Source: Acinetobacter sp.
Lineage (GTDB): Bacteria; Pseudomonadota; Gammaproteobacteria; Pseudomonadales; Moraxellaceae
Assembly (NCBI GenBank): GCA_030152605.1
Contig: JASLJB010000031.1
Location: forward strand, 1 to 21,936
DNA length: 21,936 bases
Direction of reading: 5' to 3'
Numbering within the stretch: position 1 is the stretch's first letter; each line of letters starts with the position of its first letter. The notes under the pieces are model-generated. The model did no database searches and had not been told where the DNA came from. It saw nothing but the letters and a program-made list of their open reading frames with translations. Shown piece after piece: positions 21,701-21,936 of the stretch. Position numbers and translations under genes: made by a program.

Positions 21701-21936
21701 CAGCGCACGGATACCCCCGTAATAGAGTCACTTTTTAGTCATTTCAAAAAAATTGAAATTCATCACTGATTGAGTCACTCGTTTTATACTCGGAAAGGTC
21801 CCCAAAGAATATGCCGACGCCGAAGGCTTTATTATATCGGCAAAAACACAAACTGTTGCGTTTAATTGTGCTTTTGCACCTAAATCAACATGTTGAAAAA
21901 ATTATGTAGCCAGCTTCGATGTTGGTTTTAAATGTA
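21701..21936 (+). other. Leader-like region, possibly rne 5' UTR, with nested hairpins
   Basis: At least 235 nt without a long ORF follow the promoter. A second TATACT lies at 21785-21790. GCCGA (21813-21817) pairs with TCGGC (21837-21841), enclosing GCC-GAA-GGC (21819-21827). Long structured leaders that allow autoregulation are known for rne in enteric bacteria. The coding sequence downstream is not in the window, so the identity is unproven. Confidence 0.35.
21811..21909 (+). CDS. Possible 32-codon leader ORF
   Basis: ATG at 21811 to TAG at 21907 encodes 32 residues beginning MPTPKALLYRQKHK and ending HVEKIM, basic with a leucine-rich middle. GGAAAGG lies 12 bp before the ATG, slightly far for a ribosome binding site. 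It overlaps the hairpin at 21813-21841. It may be a chance frame; translation could still influence the leader structure. Confidence 0.2.
   Translation: MPTPKALLYRQKHKLLRLIVLLHLNQHVEKIM

Noticed and set aside
1..21936. CRISPR array, phage, defence system or transposase
   Set aside because: No regularly spaced repeats, Cas-like, integrase-like or transposase-like proteins were seen on either strand.

Overview
The window looks like a chromosomal segment of a gammaproteobacterium of the Moraxellaceae, most likely Acinetobacter. This is judged from protein style, AT-rich intergenic DNA, an Acinetobacter-like palindromic repeat, and the rluC/HAD-phosphatase pair with rne-like leader sequence beside it. 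The genus is an inference; no rRNA or other marker gene is present.

Layout. (1) 1-2417: the 3' part of a heme catalase gene with a strong bidirectional terminator, a doubtful small membrane protein, and a metallo-beta-lactamase-fold hydrolase of the NAPE-PLD/UlaG type with its own terminator. (2) 2418-2909: a 490-bp stretch without a gene, holding a 30-bp palindrome just upstream of the hydrolase gene and an 18-bp-stem hairpin of unknown role. (3) 2910-18798: a catabolic island for 3-phenylpropanoate/cinnamate. A minus-strand operon, hcaE-hcaF-hcaC-hcaB-mhpB-hcaD-(EamA transporter), is divergent from the LysR regulator hcaR. hcaR is followed on the plus strand by mhpC and an OprD-type porin. 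A second LysR gene, the aromatic-acid transporter mhpT, and the lower-pathway operon mhpD-mhpF-mhpE follow on the minus strand. (4) 18799-21936: a DUF1345-type membrane protein, a HAD phosphatase translationally coupled to rluC, and a divergent promoter/leader region that probably belongs to rne, whose coding sequence lies outside the window.

How the genes work together. Substrate would cross the outer membrane through the OprD-like porin and the inner membrane through MhpT. HcaE/HcaF (oxygenase), HcaC (Rieske ferredoxin) and HcaD (reductase) would form the cis-dihydrodiol, and HcaB would re-aromatise it to the 2,3-dihydroxyphenyl acid. MhpB opens the ring and MhpC splits the product into succinate (or fumarate) and 2-hydroxypenta-2,4-dienoate. 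MhpD, MhpE and MhpF convert the latter to pyruvate, acetaldehyde and acetyl-CoA. Every enzymatic step from 3-phenylpropanoate to central metabolism is encoded here. The 3-hydroxyphenylpropanoate monooxygenase mhpA and the E. coli-type IclR regulator mhpR are absent.

No CRISPR array, tRNA, rRNA, transposase, integrase or phage gene was seen. The unusual material is the rearranged hca/mhp gene order, the two LysR regulators with palindromic candidate operators, a REPIN-like repeat, and two unexplained structured intergenic elements.
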